Origin: Paraburkholderia edwinii
Lineage (GTDB): Bacteria > Pseudomonadota > Gammaproteobacteria > Burkholderiales > Burkholderiaceae
Assembly (NCBI RefSeq): GCF_019428685.1
Contig: NZ_CP080095.1
Coordinates: forward strand, 1,364,001 to 1,428,000
Direction of reading: 5' to 3'
DNA length: 64,000 nucleotides
How positions within the stretch are numbered: position 1 is the first letter of the stretch; each line of letters starts with the position of its first letter. Positions 8,419 to 16,948 of this stretch are shown here, piece after piece. The notes beneath the pieces are model-generated. The model was not told the DNA's origin, made no database searches, and saw nothing but the letters and a program-made list of their open reading frames with translations. The position numbers and the translations under genes are program-made.

Positions 8419-9918
8419 TTAGCGGCGCGAGGTATCGGCGCCCTCGTCTTCGCGCGTGTCGGTGCCTGTTGGGTTCGCATCATTCGGGCGCGCATCCGTC
8501 GCTGCGCCGCCGTCGCCTGATCCTTCATCTGCGTTCGAATTCTCCGCCGGCACCACGCGCTCGAGCGGCTCCGGCACATGCTGCGCGGGCGCCGCGCCCC
8601 CGGCGGCGGCAGGCGGCGACGGCGGCACCATATAACGTCGCGCGAGCGTCTCGTAGAGCGGCGGCGTGAAGAAAGCCGACACGCGGCTCGAGACCAGCGC
8701 GGTCGCCATCAGCGAAATCACGAGCGCGTGCCCGTTGATCATCTCGACGACGATCACGAACGCCGTGATCGGCGATTGCGTGACCGCGGCCATATAGCCG
8801 ACCATCGCGAGCGCGATCAGCATCTGCAGCTGCATGCCGTGAAACACCGTATGCAACACGTTGCCGAAGCCCGCGCCGATCGACAGCGACGGCGCGAAGA
8901 TGCCGCCCGGAATGCCGGGCAGGTACGAGCCTACCATCGACACCATCTTCAGCAGCGGATAGAACATCGACAATTGCTCGCGGCCGTCGAGCAGCCCGCG
9001 CGCTTCCGCGTAGCCGCTGCCGAACGTGGTGCCGCCTGAGATCAGGCCGACCACGGCGATCAGGAGCCCGCACAGCGCTGCGAACATCACCGGACGCTCG
9101 GCATTGAGCCTGACGAGCGGTGCGGGCAGCCAGCGCGACGTGTTGAGCAGCAGCCAGCCGAAGATACCGCCCGCGATACCGGTTACCACCGCAGTAACCA
9201 GCACCGCGAGCGCAAGCGTATCGGGAAAATGCGCGCCGACCTCGATGGTGCCGAAGTACGTGTAGTTGCCGTTGAGCCCGAGCGCGATCACGCCGGCGAT
9301 GATGATCGCCGTGATCAGCACGCCGCTCGCGCGCGCTTCGAAGCTGCGCGTGAGCTCTTCGATCGCGAACACGATGCCGGCGAGCGGCGTGTTGAACGCC
9401 GCGGATAGGCCCGCGGCGGCGCCCGCGAGCACGAGCTGGCGCTCGATCATCGCCGTCGAGCGCGGGTAAAGGCGCCGCAGGTTGAACATCAGCGCCGCGC
9501 CGACCTGCACGGTCGGACCTTCGCGCCCGATCGTGAAGCCGCCGAGAATGCCGAGGAACGATACGAGCACCTTGCCGAACAGAATGCGCAGCGTGAGGAG
9601 CCGCGCGCCTGTCTCGGCCGGCCGCGTATGCAGCGTGGCGATCACCTGCGGGATGCCGCTGCCTTCGGCGCCGCGAAAGAAGCGTCGCGTGAGCCATGCG
9701 GCTACCGCGGCGATCGCGGGTGTGATGAAGAGCGGTAGCCACGGGCGTTCATGCTGCTGCTCGAGAAAGGTGTTGTAGCCCCAGTCGATGAGCCGTGCGT
9801 AGTAGACAGCTGCGAGGCCGACCGCGATCGCGCCGAGCCAGAAGATGCCGTACTGGCGCCAGAGTCGTTTCGTACGCCGGACGATGTTCGACGACAATGG
9901 GATGGATGTCCTCAGCAT
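8419..9918 (-). CDS. ClC-family chloride channel/proton antiporter
   Basis: 499 residues with the ClC anion-selectivity signatures GSGIPQ (about residue 90), GREGPTVQ (about 133, containing the gating glutamate) and GGIFAPSLSIG (about 345). Members exchange two chloride ions for one proton across the inner membrane and help acid resistance or membrane-potential control. The core is about 440 residues, and the C-terminal 60 are polar, acidic and without CBS domains. ATG 9918 was chosen; a TTG at 9939 is in frame. A TATAAT at 9966-9971 on this strand is a probable -10. Convergent with minE. Confidence 0.9.
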   Translation of the reverse strand: MLRTSIPLSSNIVRRTKRLWRQYGIFWLGAIAVGLAAVYYARLIDWGYNTFLEQQHERPWLPLFITPAIAAVAAWLTRRFFRGAEGSGIPQVIATLHTRPAETGARLLTLRILFGKVLVSFLGILGGFTIGREGPTVQVGAALMFNLRRLYPRSTAMIERQLVLAGAAAGLSAAFNTPLAGIVFAIEELTRSFEARASGVLITAIIIAGVIALGLNGNYTYFGTIEVGAHFPDTLALAVLVTAVVTGIAGGIFGWLLLNTSRWLPAPLVRLNAERPVMFAALCGLLIAVVGLISGGTTFGSGYAEARGLLDGREQLSMFYPLLKMVSMVGSYLPGIPGGIFAPSLSIGAGFGNVLHTVFHGMQLQMLIALAMVGYMAAVTQSPITAFVIVVEMINGHALVISLMATALVSSRVSAFFTPPLYETLARRYMVPPSPPAAAGGAAPAQHVPEPLERVVPAENSNADEGSGDGGAATDARPNDANPTGTDTREDEGADTSRR

Positions 9919-10291
9919 GGCGTAGGCAAAAGTGCGCAAACAACGCGCGCGGTGGCGACGCGTGAATTATAACGGCGCACGATGCGCAATGTATCCTTGA
10001 AAGCCCGCTGAAATGCGATGGCTTGCGGATGTGCGTTGCACGAACGCGCATTGCGCGCTGGGTTTCCGGACGCGCAGCCGTGTGCCGCCGCCCTGCGTGC
10101 ACGGGTCGGCTAAACTGCCGGGAGTGGGCGCGTGCCTGATCGGGCACGCGTTTACACGAACACTCTCGCGATCGGCAAGGTGACGCAACGCGACGCATCG
10201 CATTCGCGTGCCAGGGCCGACGGCCGACATCAGTGGCCGACGTCAGTGGCCGGTATCGGTCGATATATCGCCGCGAGAAAATGGGTCATCG
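9919..10291. other. Divergent intergenic region between clcA and waaC
   Basis: About 370 bases without a convincing gene. It holds the clcA -10 (TATAAT, complement of 9966-9971), a perfect 8-bp hairpin at 10129-10150 with a 6-base loop, and three 13-mer tandem repeats at 10222-10260 directly upstream of waaC. Confidence 0.6.
10222..10260. repeat. Three 13-bp tandem repeats upstream of waaC
   Basis: GGCCGACATCAGT, GGCCGACGTCAGT and GGCCGGTATCGGT lie head to tail, ending 31 bases before the waaC start. They may be binding sites or simple slippage products. Confidence 0.75.
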
Positions 10292-11314
10292 ATGAAGCGA
10301 ATTCTCGTCATCAAGGTCACGTCACTCGGTGACGTCATCCAGGCGCAGGCGGTCGTGGCGGACCTCAAGCGCGCGTTTCCCGGCGTGGCCGTCGACTGGG
10401 CTTGCGACGACGCACACGCGGAAGTCGCGCGCTGGAATGAGAGCGTCGACCGCGTGTTGTGCGCGCCGCTGCGCCGCTTCAAGAAGGCACGGCGCTGGGC
10501 CGACTTCAAGGCGATTGCCGCCTCGATCGCCGAATTGCGCGCGTATCGCTACGACGTGGTGCTGGACATTCACGGCGTCTACAAGAGCGCGATTATCGCG
10601 TTTCTGACGCGCTCGAAAGTGCGCTACGGCTATCACTCGAAGAATCTCGGCGAGCAGGGTGCCGCGTTTGCCTACACGCGCCGCTTTGTGCGGCGGAACG
10701 ATGTCAATGCATGGCAGGGCATGCGCGATACGGTTGCAGACGCGCTCGGTTATAAAGCCGAAGGCCCGGCGGTCTATCACCTGCGTATTCCACCGGCCGC
10801 GCAGCCCGTTGTCGATGCGGGTGGCAAACCGATCGCGGTGCTGTTCCACGCCACGTCGAAAGACGACAAGAAATGGCCGATCGCGTCGTGGGTCGCGGTG
10901 GCCGGCGATCTCGTGCGGCGCGGTTTTTGTGTTGTGTTGCCGTGGGGTTCGGAAGGCGAGCGCAAGGAAGCGGAGCAGATCGTTGCCGAGGTGCCGCAGG
11001 CGCAGGTTCTGCCGCAGCTGAGCGTAACCGGTATTGCGCAACTGGTCGATGCATCGGCTTTCGTCATCGGTGTCGATACCGGCTTCGTGCATCTCGCCCA
11101 CGCGCTCGGCAAACGCACGGTCATGATCTTTATCGCGACGTCGCCGACGCACTTCGGCAACGAGGCGCCGTATCGCTCGACGTCGATTGGCGACGGTCGT
11201 TCGGTGCCGCCGGTCGAACGCGCAATCGAGGCGATCGACTATGTGCACAGCATTCCGCCTGCGGAAGGCGGCGCGCCGGGCAACACGCCGGTGCGCCCCA
11301 TCGCCGCGTCCTGA
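10292..11314 (+). CDS. waaC: Lipopolysaccharide heptosyltransferase I
   Basis: 340 residues, a GT9-family glycosyltransferase. It adds the first L-glycero-D-manno-heptose to the Kdo of the LPS inner core at the cytoplasmic face. N-terminal MKRILVIKVTSLGDVIQAQ is the canonical heptosyltransferase opening (K-x-x-S/T-L-G-D). The donor-binding C-terminal half shows FHATSKDDKKWP and GVDTGFVHLAHALG, the GT9 D-T-G-x-x-H-x-A-A-like signature. ATG 10292 gives this canonical N-terminus. A further in-frame start at 10208 would lie within the 13-bp repeats and is unlikely. Confidence 0.92.
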   Translation: MKRILVIKVTSLGDVIQAQAVVADLKRAFPGVAVDWACDDAHAEVARWNESVDRVLCAPLRRFKKARRWADFKAIAASIAELRAYRYDVVLDIHGVYKSAIIAFLTRSKVRYGYHSKNLGEQGAAFAYTRRFVRRNDVNAWQGMRDTVADALGYKAEGPAVYHLRIPPAAQPVVDAGGKPIAVLFHATSKDDKKWPIASWVAVAGDLVRRGFCVVLPWGSEGERKEAEQIVAEVPQAQVLPQLSVTGIAQLVDASAFVIGVDTGFVHLAHALGKRTVMIFIATSPTHFGNEAPYRSTSIGDGRSVPPVERAIEAIDYVHSIPPAEGGAPGNTPVRPIAAS

Positions 11315-11340
11315 ACTTCTCCAGCCTTTTCAATCCGCGC

Positions 11341-11385
11341 ACGCCAGGAAAGTGCACGCGAGGAAAGTGCTCGCCCGGAAAGAAA
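11341..11385. repeat. Three 15-bp tandem repeats
   Basis: ACGCCAGGAAAGTGC, ACGCGAGGAAAGTGC and TCGCCCGGAAAGAAA are contiguous, 26 bases after the waaC stop. The last unit supplies the A-run that becomes the T-tail of the minus-strand terminator. Confidence 0.75.
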
Positions 11386-11440
11386 AAGAGGCGTAGCGCC
11401 CAGTCGCCCGATTCGATGGGCGCCTGAACCGCTACGCCTC
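11375..11440 (-). terminator. Rho-independent terminator on the minus strand
   Basis: GAGGCGTAGCG (11388-11398) pairs perfectly with CGCTACGCCTC (11430-11440), enclosing a second CCCA/TGGG pairing. Read on the minus strand the stem is followed by CTTTTTCTTT, a proper U-tail. On the + strand no T-run follows, so it is not an obvious waaC terminator. No minus-strand protein gene feeds it. Confidence 0.65.
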
Positions 11441-11879
11441 GAGAACGCTCGCGCTGCTCACGCGGGCGGAGAGGAAACACTGCAATGAACAAACAATCAG
11501 GCACTGCAGTGATAGAGACTGCGCCGCGTGCGCAGAGTTCCATCGGACACGCTCGCGCACCCCTACGCCCATCGGCGCGCGATCAACGCGTCGAACTTCG
11601 ATTACACGCTTGTTAAAACTGTCGCTTTTAATTGAGCCGGAAGCGGCGCCGTTGGCCAGGTCGCAAGCGCCATCGTTGGCTCGTGAGCCGCGCCGGCGCG
11701 TGAATGGCGAGCTTCAGCGCGCATCTTTACCGCAAGGCGCGCTTCGCGCCGCATCGACCGTGTAACAGATACTCCAAGGCTGCTTACAAATTGCAACGGT
11801 CCCCGTTCAGGCGTTCGTGTTCAATCGGAAGCATTCGAGACGCACTCGAATAACGACACTGACTCGATGGGAGAACGCT

Positions 11880-12014
11880 GTGAAACGTGAAGTGAAGCGC
11901 TTGATTGCGATGCTGATTGCAGGTGCGTTGCTGGCCACCGGATTGGGAGGGTGCATCGTAGTGCCGTACGACGGCGGCGGCGGATATCACCATCACGGGT
12001 ACTACTACCGGTGA
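11880..12014 (+). CDS. Small lipoprotein with Gly/His/Tyr tail
   Basis: 44 residues starting at GTG 11880, preceded by GGGAG at a good distance. A lysine/arginine N-region, a hydrophobic stretch and a lipobox ending TGLGGC predict a lipoprotein. The mature part is only about 18 residues: CIVVPYDGGGG then YHHHGYYYR. The His/Tyr run could bind metal or the cell wall, which is inference. A related layout is seen in the larger lipoprotein at 14604-15044. A terminator follows at 12090. Confidence 0.65.
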   Translation: MKREVKRLIAMLIAGALLATGLGGCIVVPYDGGGGYHHHGYYYR

Positions 12015-12089
12015 TGCAGTTCATCGCGTGGCCGGCGTGAGGACCGACAGGGAGGCGGCATCGTGCCGGCCGCTGTCGCGATGACTGGT

Positions 12090-12121
12090 CCCGGGCGCAA
12101 GACAGCGCGCCCGGGTTTTTT
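12090..12121 (+). terminator. Rho-independent terminator
   Basis: CCCGGGCGC (12090-12098) pairs with GCGCCCGGG (12107-12115) and is followed by six T. It ends the small lipoprotein transcript and lies just before the convergent transporter gene. Confidence 0.85.
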
Positions 12122-12128
12122 CTTCGCT

Positions 12129-13436
12129 TTACATCAATCGCGCATCGCGCGTCTCACGCATGCAGAGCACGCCGAACAGGCTGACGAGCGCGGCCACCGA
12201 CACATAGCCGCCGACCCACGAGAGACCGCCGTGCGCGGCAAGCAACTGCGCGATATACGGCGCGACCGACGCGCCGAGTATGCCGCCCAGGTTGTACGAC
12301 ACACCGGCGCCGGTGTAGCGCACGTTGGTGGGAAACAGTTCGGGCAGCAGCGCGCCCATCGGCGCGAACGTGACGCCCATCAGGAACAGCTCGATGATCA
12401 GGAACAGTTGCACGAGCGGCGTCGAGCCGCTGCCGAGCAGCGGTTCCATTGCGAAACCCGATGCGACCGCAACGAGAATGCCGACGATCAGCACGGGCTT
12501 GCGGCCGAAGCGATCGCTCGCCCAGGCGGACAGCGGCGTCGCGAGCGCCATGAACACGACCGCGACGCACAGCATGCCGAGAAAGCCCGGACGCGTAAAG
12601 TGCAGCGCCGACACCCCATACGACAGCGAGAACACGCTTGAGATATAGAACAGCGTGTAGCAGACGACCATCGCGAGCGAGCCGAGCAGCGTCGGCCACC
12701 AGTAGCGCGAGAGCAGCGTCGCAACCGGCACGCGCACGCGCTCCTGGCGCTCGATCGCCGCGCGAAACGCGGGCGTTTCCGCGATCTTCAGCCGGACATA
12801 GAGGCCGAGCGCGACGAGCACCGCGCTGACGATAAACGGCACGCGCCAGCCCCAGCTGCGAAACTGTTCGTCGGAGAGCGTCAGCGCGAGGCCGAAGAAC
12901 AGCCCGTTGGAGGCGAGGAAGCCGACCGACGGACCCAGTTGCGGGAACATGCCGAACCAGCCGCGCTTGCCGGCCGGCGCATTTTCAGTGGCAAGCAGCG
13001 CCGCGCCGCCCCATTCGCCGCCGAGACCGATGCCCTGGCCGAAGCGCAGCACGCACAACAGGATTGGCGCGAGGCTGCCGATCGCATCGTAGCCGGGCAC
13101 GAAGCCGATCAGCGTGGTCGACACACCCATAACGAGCAGCGACGCGACGAGCGTCGACTTGCGGCCGATGCGGTCGCCGAAGTGGCCGAACAGGAACGAG
13201 CCGATCGGCCGCGCGATAAACGCGATGCCGAACGTGACGAAGGCGGATAGCGCCTGCGCCGTTGCCGACCCATGCGGGAAGAACACCGGTCCGATCACGA
13301 GTGCCGCGGCGGTCGCGTACACATAGAAATCGTAGAACTCGATCGCGGTGCCGATGAAGCTCGCGAAGATGATGCGCGCGGTGCTTTGTGGCTGCCCGAC
13401 GTTCGGGCCTGCGCTTGAAATCGGCGCTGAAGACAT
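12129..13436 (-). CDS. MFS transporter, metabolite:H+ symporter (MHS) family
   Basis: 435 residues with 12 predicted membrane helices. MHS signatures include IEFYDFYVYATAAALV in helix 1, GHFGDRIGRKSTL (the loop 2-3 MFS motif), and RFGQGIGLGGEWGGA in helix 4. Relatives (ProP, ShiA, KgtP, CitA) import osmolytes or organic acids with protons; the substrate here is unknown. ATG 13436 gives the family-like start; an upstream ATG at 13583 would add 49 Arg-rich residues. No adjacent catabolic gene hints at a substrate. Confidence 0.87.
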   Translation of the reverse strand: MSSAPISSAGPNVGQPQSTARIIFASFIGTAIEFYDFYVYATAAALVIGPVFFPHGSATAQALSAFVTFGIAFIARPIGSFLFGHFGDRIGRKSTLVASLLVMGVSTTLIGFVPGYDAIGSLAPILLCVLRFGQGIGLGGEWGGAALLATENAPAGKRGWFGMFPQLGPSVGFLASNGLFFGLALTLSDEQFRSWGWRVPFIVSAVLVALGLYVRLKIAETPAFRAAIERQERVRVPVATLLSRYWWPTLLGSLAMVVCYTLFYISSVFSLSYGVSALHFTRPGFLGMLCVAVVFMALATPLSAWASDRFGRKPVLIVGILVAVASGFAMEPLLGSGSTPLVQLFLIIELFLMGVTFAPMGALLPELFPTNVRYTGAGVSYNLGGILGASVAPYIAQLLAAHGGLSWVGGYVSVAALVSLFGVLCMRETRDARLM

Positions 13437-13876
13437 GCGTAAAACTCCGTATCGATGGTGCGACCGCGTGCAGGCGTGTTCGACGTATGGATCGCACGAT
13501 ACGCGCGCTGCCGGCCGTGGTCGGCGCACCTTTGTTGGATTGACATACCGGGTTGAGGCGGCTTGCGACGTGTGGTCTGCCACAGGTGGCCGCGATGCCT
13601 GTGCGGCATACCTGTCGGACTACTGCCGGTTCGGGCAGCCGCCAGACGATGCAAGGCGGACGGGCGAACGCGCGGATAACGCGGCACGCGGCGACCGGGC
13701 TATTCGGCGCGGGCGGATGGCCGCGCGGCGAAAGCGGTACCGGAAGTCTCCGGCAGGGAGTGCTCAAATTATATCGACAGCACAGCACGGCGACATTAAA
13801 GAGCGGATTTCGTTTGGCTTTCCTTTGTTTGCCGCCTGTTTGTTCTGCGCTTTTTTGTTCGTTTGTCTTTGGCGCG
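13437..13876. other. 440-base gap upstream of the MHS transporter
   Basis: No supported gene. On the minus strand a TATAAT lies at 13768-13773 and could start a long leader for the transporter; I see no matching -35. The part at 13790-13870 is noticeably T-rich compared with the surroundings. Confidence 0.4.
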
Positions 13877-14407
13877 TCAGTCAAGGGTTTGCGCTTGCGG
13901 CGAGGCAAAGGTGCGTAACTGGAATTTGCCGTTATCGTTGAAGAGCCAGTCTTCGAACAACTCGAGGTGGCCTGCGCGGTCGAGCAGTTTCGCGGGCGGT
14001 TGCGGCAGCGGGGCGGAGCGGCGCAGCGTCGTGAGCGCGGTGCTTTCCGCTTCGTCGTCGCCGTTCGTGCGATACACGGACGACGCGACGATCTGCCCGC
14101 GACTGTCGACGACGAACGTCACGACGACGAGCGAGCGCAGCATCGCCTGCGGGGTGCCTTGCAGCACATAGGAGGGGTTACGCTCCATGATGCGCCTTGC
14201 GACCGCGCCGCGATACTGGTCGAGCGTCGCGCTGTTGATTGCCGCGAGCGGTACTGTTGTGACCGGCCGTTCTGCAGGGGTAAGCGTACACGCGCACGCG
14301 AACAGCGAAAGCAGCAATGCGGTGACGCGTGCGGCCGGAAATGCGCGTGGAACGGACGAGCGGTAACCGGTAAGGATTGCTCGACGGTCGTGATTGCGAT
14401 CGGGCAT
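13877..14407 (-). CDS. Lipoprotein with TonB-C-like domain
   Basis: 176 residues. A basic N-terminus and hydrophobic stretch end in a lipobox-like SLFACAC near residue 40. The mature domain has MLRSLVVVTFVVDSRGQIVASSVYRTNG, the fold signature of TonB C-terminal domains (V-x-V-x-F-x-V-D-x-x-G-x-V-x-x-x-x-V), then LELFEDWLFNDNGKFQLRTF. There is no proline-rich spacer or N-terminal TM anchor of a true energy transducer, so TonB function is doubtful. A role at the outer membrane or cell wall is possible. It precedes the transporter on the same strand but 440 bases away. Confidence 0.6.
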   Translation of the reverse strand: MPDRNHDRRAILTGYRSSVPRAFPAARVTALLLSLFACACTLTPAERPVTTVPLAAINSATLDQYRGAVARRIMERNPSYVLQGTPQAMLRSLVVVTFVVDSRGQIVASSVYRTNGDDEAESTALTTLRRSAPLPQPPAKLLDRAGHLELFEDWLFNDNGKFQLRTFASPQAQTLD

Positions 14408-14603
14408 CTTCGATCTCTGCTGTGACGGGGAGTCGCTAACAGCGATCGTAGGTCAAGCGCACTGCAATGCAATCGATGTTCGTACGGATGCGAGGGGCAA
14501 CGAACGGTTGCGTCGCGTGATGCGCGGATGGTGCGTGGTGCGTCGTGGCGCGCCGCTTATGCGTGAGCGATGCGCAGCGCGGTTTCTCGCGTGAACGAGC
14601 GCG

Positions 14604-15044
14604 TTAGTGCCGGCCGCCGCCTCCACCACCGTGCCAGCCGCTGCCGCCACCGCCATGCCATCCGCCTCCGCCGCCACCATGCCAACCACCGCCGTGCCAG
14701 CCGCCGCCGTGCCAGCCGCCGCCGTGACCGTGCCAGTAGCCGCCGTAGTATCCGCGTCCGTAGTAGCCACGCCCGTAGTAGCCGCGCCCGTAGTAGCAAC
14801 AGTTGCCGCCCCAGAAGCCGATGCTGACGCTTCCGAACGCGGGATAGGGATAGGGGTAGGCGTACGGGTAGAAGCCCGGGCCGTATGCATAGGGATACGC
14901 GTACGGGTAGGTGTAGGCGTAACCCGGATCGTACGGGTACGAGTCGTAGGGGCCGTACGGATAGCCGTAGTAATAGCCGGGGGCGGCGACGCAACCCGTC
15001 AGGATCGCGGCCACGGCCCCCGCAATGAGAGCAGTTTTGAGCAT
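14604..15044 (-). CDS. Gly/Tyr/His-rich repeat lipoprotein
   Basis: 146 residues. Signal peptide and lipobox ending AAILTGC (Cys at about residue 18), with GGAGG before ATG 15044. The mature part has three low-complexity zones: Tyr/Pro/Ala-rich (about 22-72, many YPYA-like units), YGRGYYGRGYYGRGYY (about 82-100), and GGGWHGGGWHGGGWHGG to the end. Similar proteins are annotated as hypothetical lipoproteins in Burkholderia; the His-Gly repeats may bind metals. The tandem repeat structure makes length variation between strains likely. Confidence 0.75.
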   Translation of the reverse strand: MLKTALIAGAVAAILTGCVAAPGYYYGYPYGPYDSYPYDPGYAYTYPYAYPYAYGPGFYPYAYPYPYPAFGSVSIGFWGGNCCYYGRGYYGRGYYGRGYYGGYWHGHGGGWHGGGWHGGGWHGGGGGGWHGGGGSGWHGGGGGGRH

Positions 15045-15111
15045 TGCAGCCTCCTTCCTTCTGATTGAGAAAGGCGATGCAAGGAAGGGATACGTCAATT
15101 GTATCGACGCT

Positions 15112-16755
15112 TCACCGATGTTGCTTCGTCGCCTGCAGCACGGCTTGCGTGTGCTCGCCGAGCGCCGCGACGCGCAGCGCGGGCTTGCCCGGTTCGTGTG
15201 CGAAGCGGATCGGGGTATTCAGATGACGATGTCCGTCGGCATCGGTCAGCAGCATGCCGCGCGCCTCGGCATGCGGGTGCCGCAGCGCCTCGCTGTAGTC
15301 GAGTACCGGCATGGCAGGCATGCCGCGGGCGGCAAGCCAGGCGAGCCAGTCATCGAGCGTGCGCTCGCGCAGGCGCTGCGTCAGAAACTCGCGCAGCGGG
15401 TTTTGCGCCGCGCCTGGTTTGCCGAGCGCGATGTCGATCAGATGGTGCTCGGCGAGCACCGCTTCGACTTCAGCCGACGACACATTCATACCGCCCGTCA
15501 CGACCATGTCTTTCGCGCGGTCGACGGCGAACAGATAGCCGTCCGGGTCGAGATAGCCGACGTCGCCGGTGTGGACCCATTCGCCGCGCAGCGTTTTCGC
15601 CGTGTCGTCGGGACGATTCAGGTAGCCGGAGAAATTGCTTGGCGAACGCACGGTGATTTCGCCCGGCTCACCTGCCGGCAGCGGCGTGCCGTCCTGCAGG
15701 CTGCGGATGCAGATTTATGCGTAGCGCGCGGGGCGGCCGACCGATGCAAGTCGGCGCTCGGCATCGGCGTTGGAGAGCGCCGCGCGATGATCTTCGGGCA
15801 TCAGGTACGAGACGAGGCCGCCCATTTCGCCGCCGCCGAAGCCCTGGTAGAAGTCGCAGGAGAAGCGTTCGAGCACGCGCCGGATCGTGCGCGGCGGCAT
15901 CTTCGAGCCGGTATAGCCGACGAGTTGCAGCGAGCTGGTCGCGTAGCTGTTTTGCGCGAGTTCGTCGGCGAGTCGGCTTAGCATCGTCGGCACGCCGCAC
16001 GCATGCGCGACGCCGTGCTGTTCGATCTTGCGCAGTGCCGCTTGGGGATTGAACTCGGGCAGCATCACGTTGCCTACGCCATGACGCGCGGCTGCGAGCG
16101 CCATCCAGATGCCGGCGCCGGAAAAGAGCGGCAGCATCTGCAGAAACGGGCCGTGCGTGGGCACGGGAATTTGCGCGAGGAAGTTATCGATGCTCGAAAG
16201 AATCTGCCGGTGCGTGCCGAGGCAGCCCTTCGGCGCCGCCGTTGTGCCGCTCGTGTAGCGGATCATGCGGATATCGTCGGGCGCGATCGATACGTCCGGT
16301 GCGTGCGGCGCGCCGTTACCGATGAGGTCGCGGTACGCGAGCCAACCCGGCACGAGCGAGTCGTTGCCGCGCACGACGATGCGCACGCCGGGGCGCGTGA
16401 TCACTTCGTGCAGGCGGTCGATGAATTCCGCATCGACGATCAGTGCGGCGGGCTGGGAATCGTCGAGCAGCACGCCGATCTCGGCAGCCGTGAGTCCGTA
16501 GTTGACCGGCACCGACATAAGGCCCGCCTTCGACAGCGCGAAGATTGTCTCGATCGCGGCGGCGCCGTTGCGGATGATTGTCGCGACGCGCGTGCCTTTG
16601 CTCAGGCCGAGCGCGGCGAGCGCGTTGGCGAGCCGGTTGGTGTCGGTGTTCAGTTGACGCCACGCGATGCTGTGCTCGTCCTCGATGAGCGCGATCGAGT
16701 CCGGAATTAATTCTGCATTCCGAATGACCAGGTCGCCAACTCGCAGATGAGTCAT
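15112..16755 (-). pseudogene. Chimeric acyl-CoA synthetase / CaiB-BaiF CoA-transferase pseudogene
   Basis: From ATG 16755 the frame encodes an AMP-binding acyl-CoA synthetase: IRYTSGTTAAPKGCLG (P-loop, about residues 166-181), YTGSKMP, and YQGFGGGEMGGLVS. At 15715-15717 a TAA interrupts it, after SVGRPARYA. The same frame continues on the far side with ICIRSLQDG...GEWVHTGDVGYLDPDGY and DRAKDMVVTGGMNVSSAEVE, the normal next part. At about 15441-15420 it changes abruptly to a different family. FLTQRLRERTLDDWLAWLAA, HPHAEARGM, PIRFAHEP and LGEHTQAVL are the C-terminal end of a family III CoA-transferase. So a deletion fused two genes and an additional nonsense codon is present. Confidence 0.8.
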
Positions 16756-16805
16756 TGGCCTATCTCCTTCATTTTGTGTCTCATGCTGATCATGAAGGGC
16801 TTCAT

Positions 16806-16827
16806 GTTATATCCGGTCGTATATAAC
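16806..16827. promoter_or_regulatory. 22-bp perfect inverted repeat (operator candidate)
   Basis: GTTATAT (16806-16812) and ATATAAC (16821-16827) are a perfect 7-bp inverted repeat with an 8-base spacer, 51 bases upstream of the disrupted synthetase gene start. The size and AT-rich half-sites suit a dimeric repressor. No regulator gene is adjacent. Confidence 0.5.
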
Positions 16828-16948
16828 GAGAATCAAATTATTCGTGTGGGTTTATCGTGGTCGTTGAACAATGAGACGACGGGGAGTATCGTTTTGCGAA
16901 CTGCGCGGATCTGCCGATATCGTTTCGATGGCAGTCGCCCTCGACTTG

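Larger units (their letters stand above)
11315..11879. other. 565-base gap after waaC with 15-bp repeats and a minus-strand terminator
   Basis: No convincing protein gene. Three 15-mers (ACGCCAGGAAAGTGC and variants) run at 11341-11385, and a strong hairpin with a T-tail on the minus strand follows at 11375-11440. On the minus strand, about 11640-11440 could encode a small RNA ending at that terminator. The 3' part leads into the small lipoprotein gene at 11880. Confidence 0.55.

Noticed and set aside
8525..9742. A 405-codon frame overlapping clcA on the same strand
   Set aside because: It is Arg/Ala-rich and out of phase with the ClC selectivity motifs, which are in the clcA frame.
11388..11440. 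waaC terminator on the + strand
   Set aside because: The stem has no T-run on the + strand; the U-tail is on the minus strand.
13348..13941. A 197-codon + strand frame upstream of the transporter
   Set aside because: It begins inside the oppositely oriented transporter gene, is compositionally like antisense and has no ribosome-binding site.
14604..14800. Regularly spaced repeats resembling a CRISPR array
   Set aside because: Spacing is short and in frame with the Gly/Trp/His lipoprotein, there are no unique spacers of 30 bases, and no cas genes are in the window.
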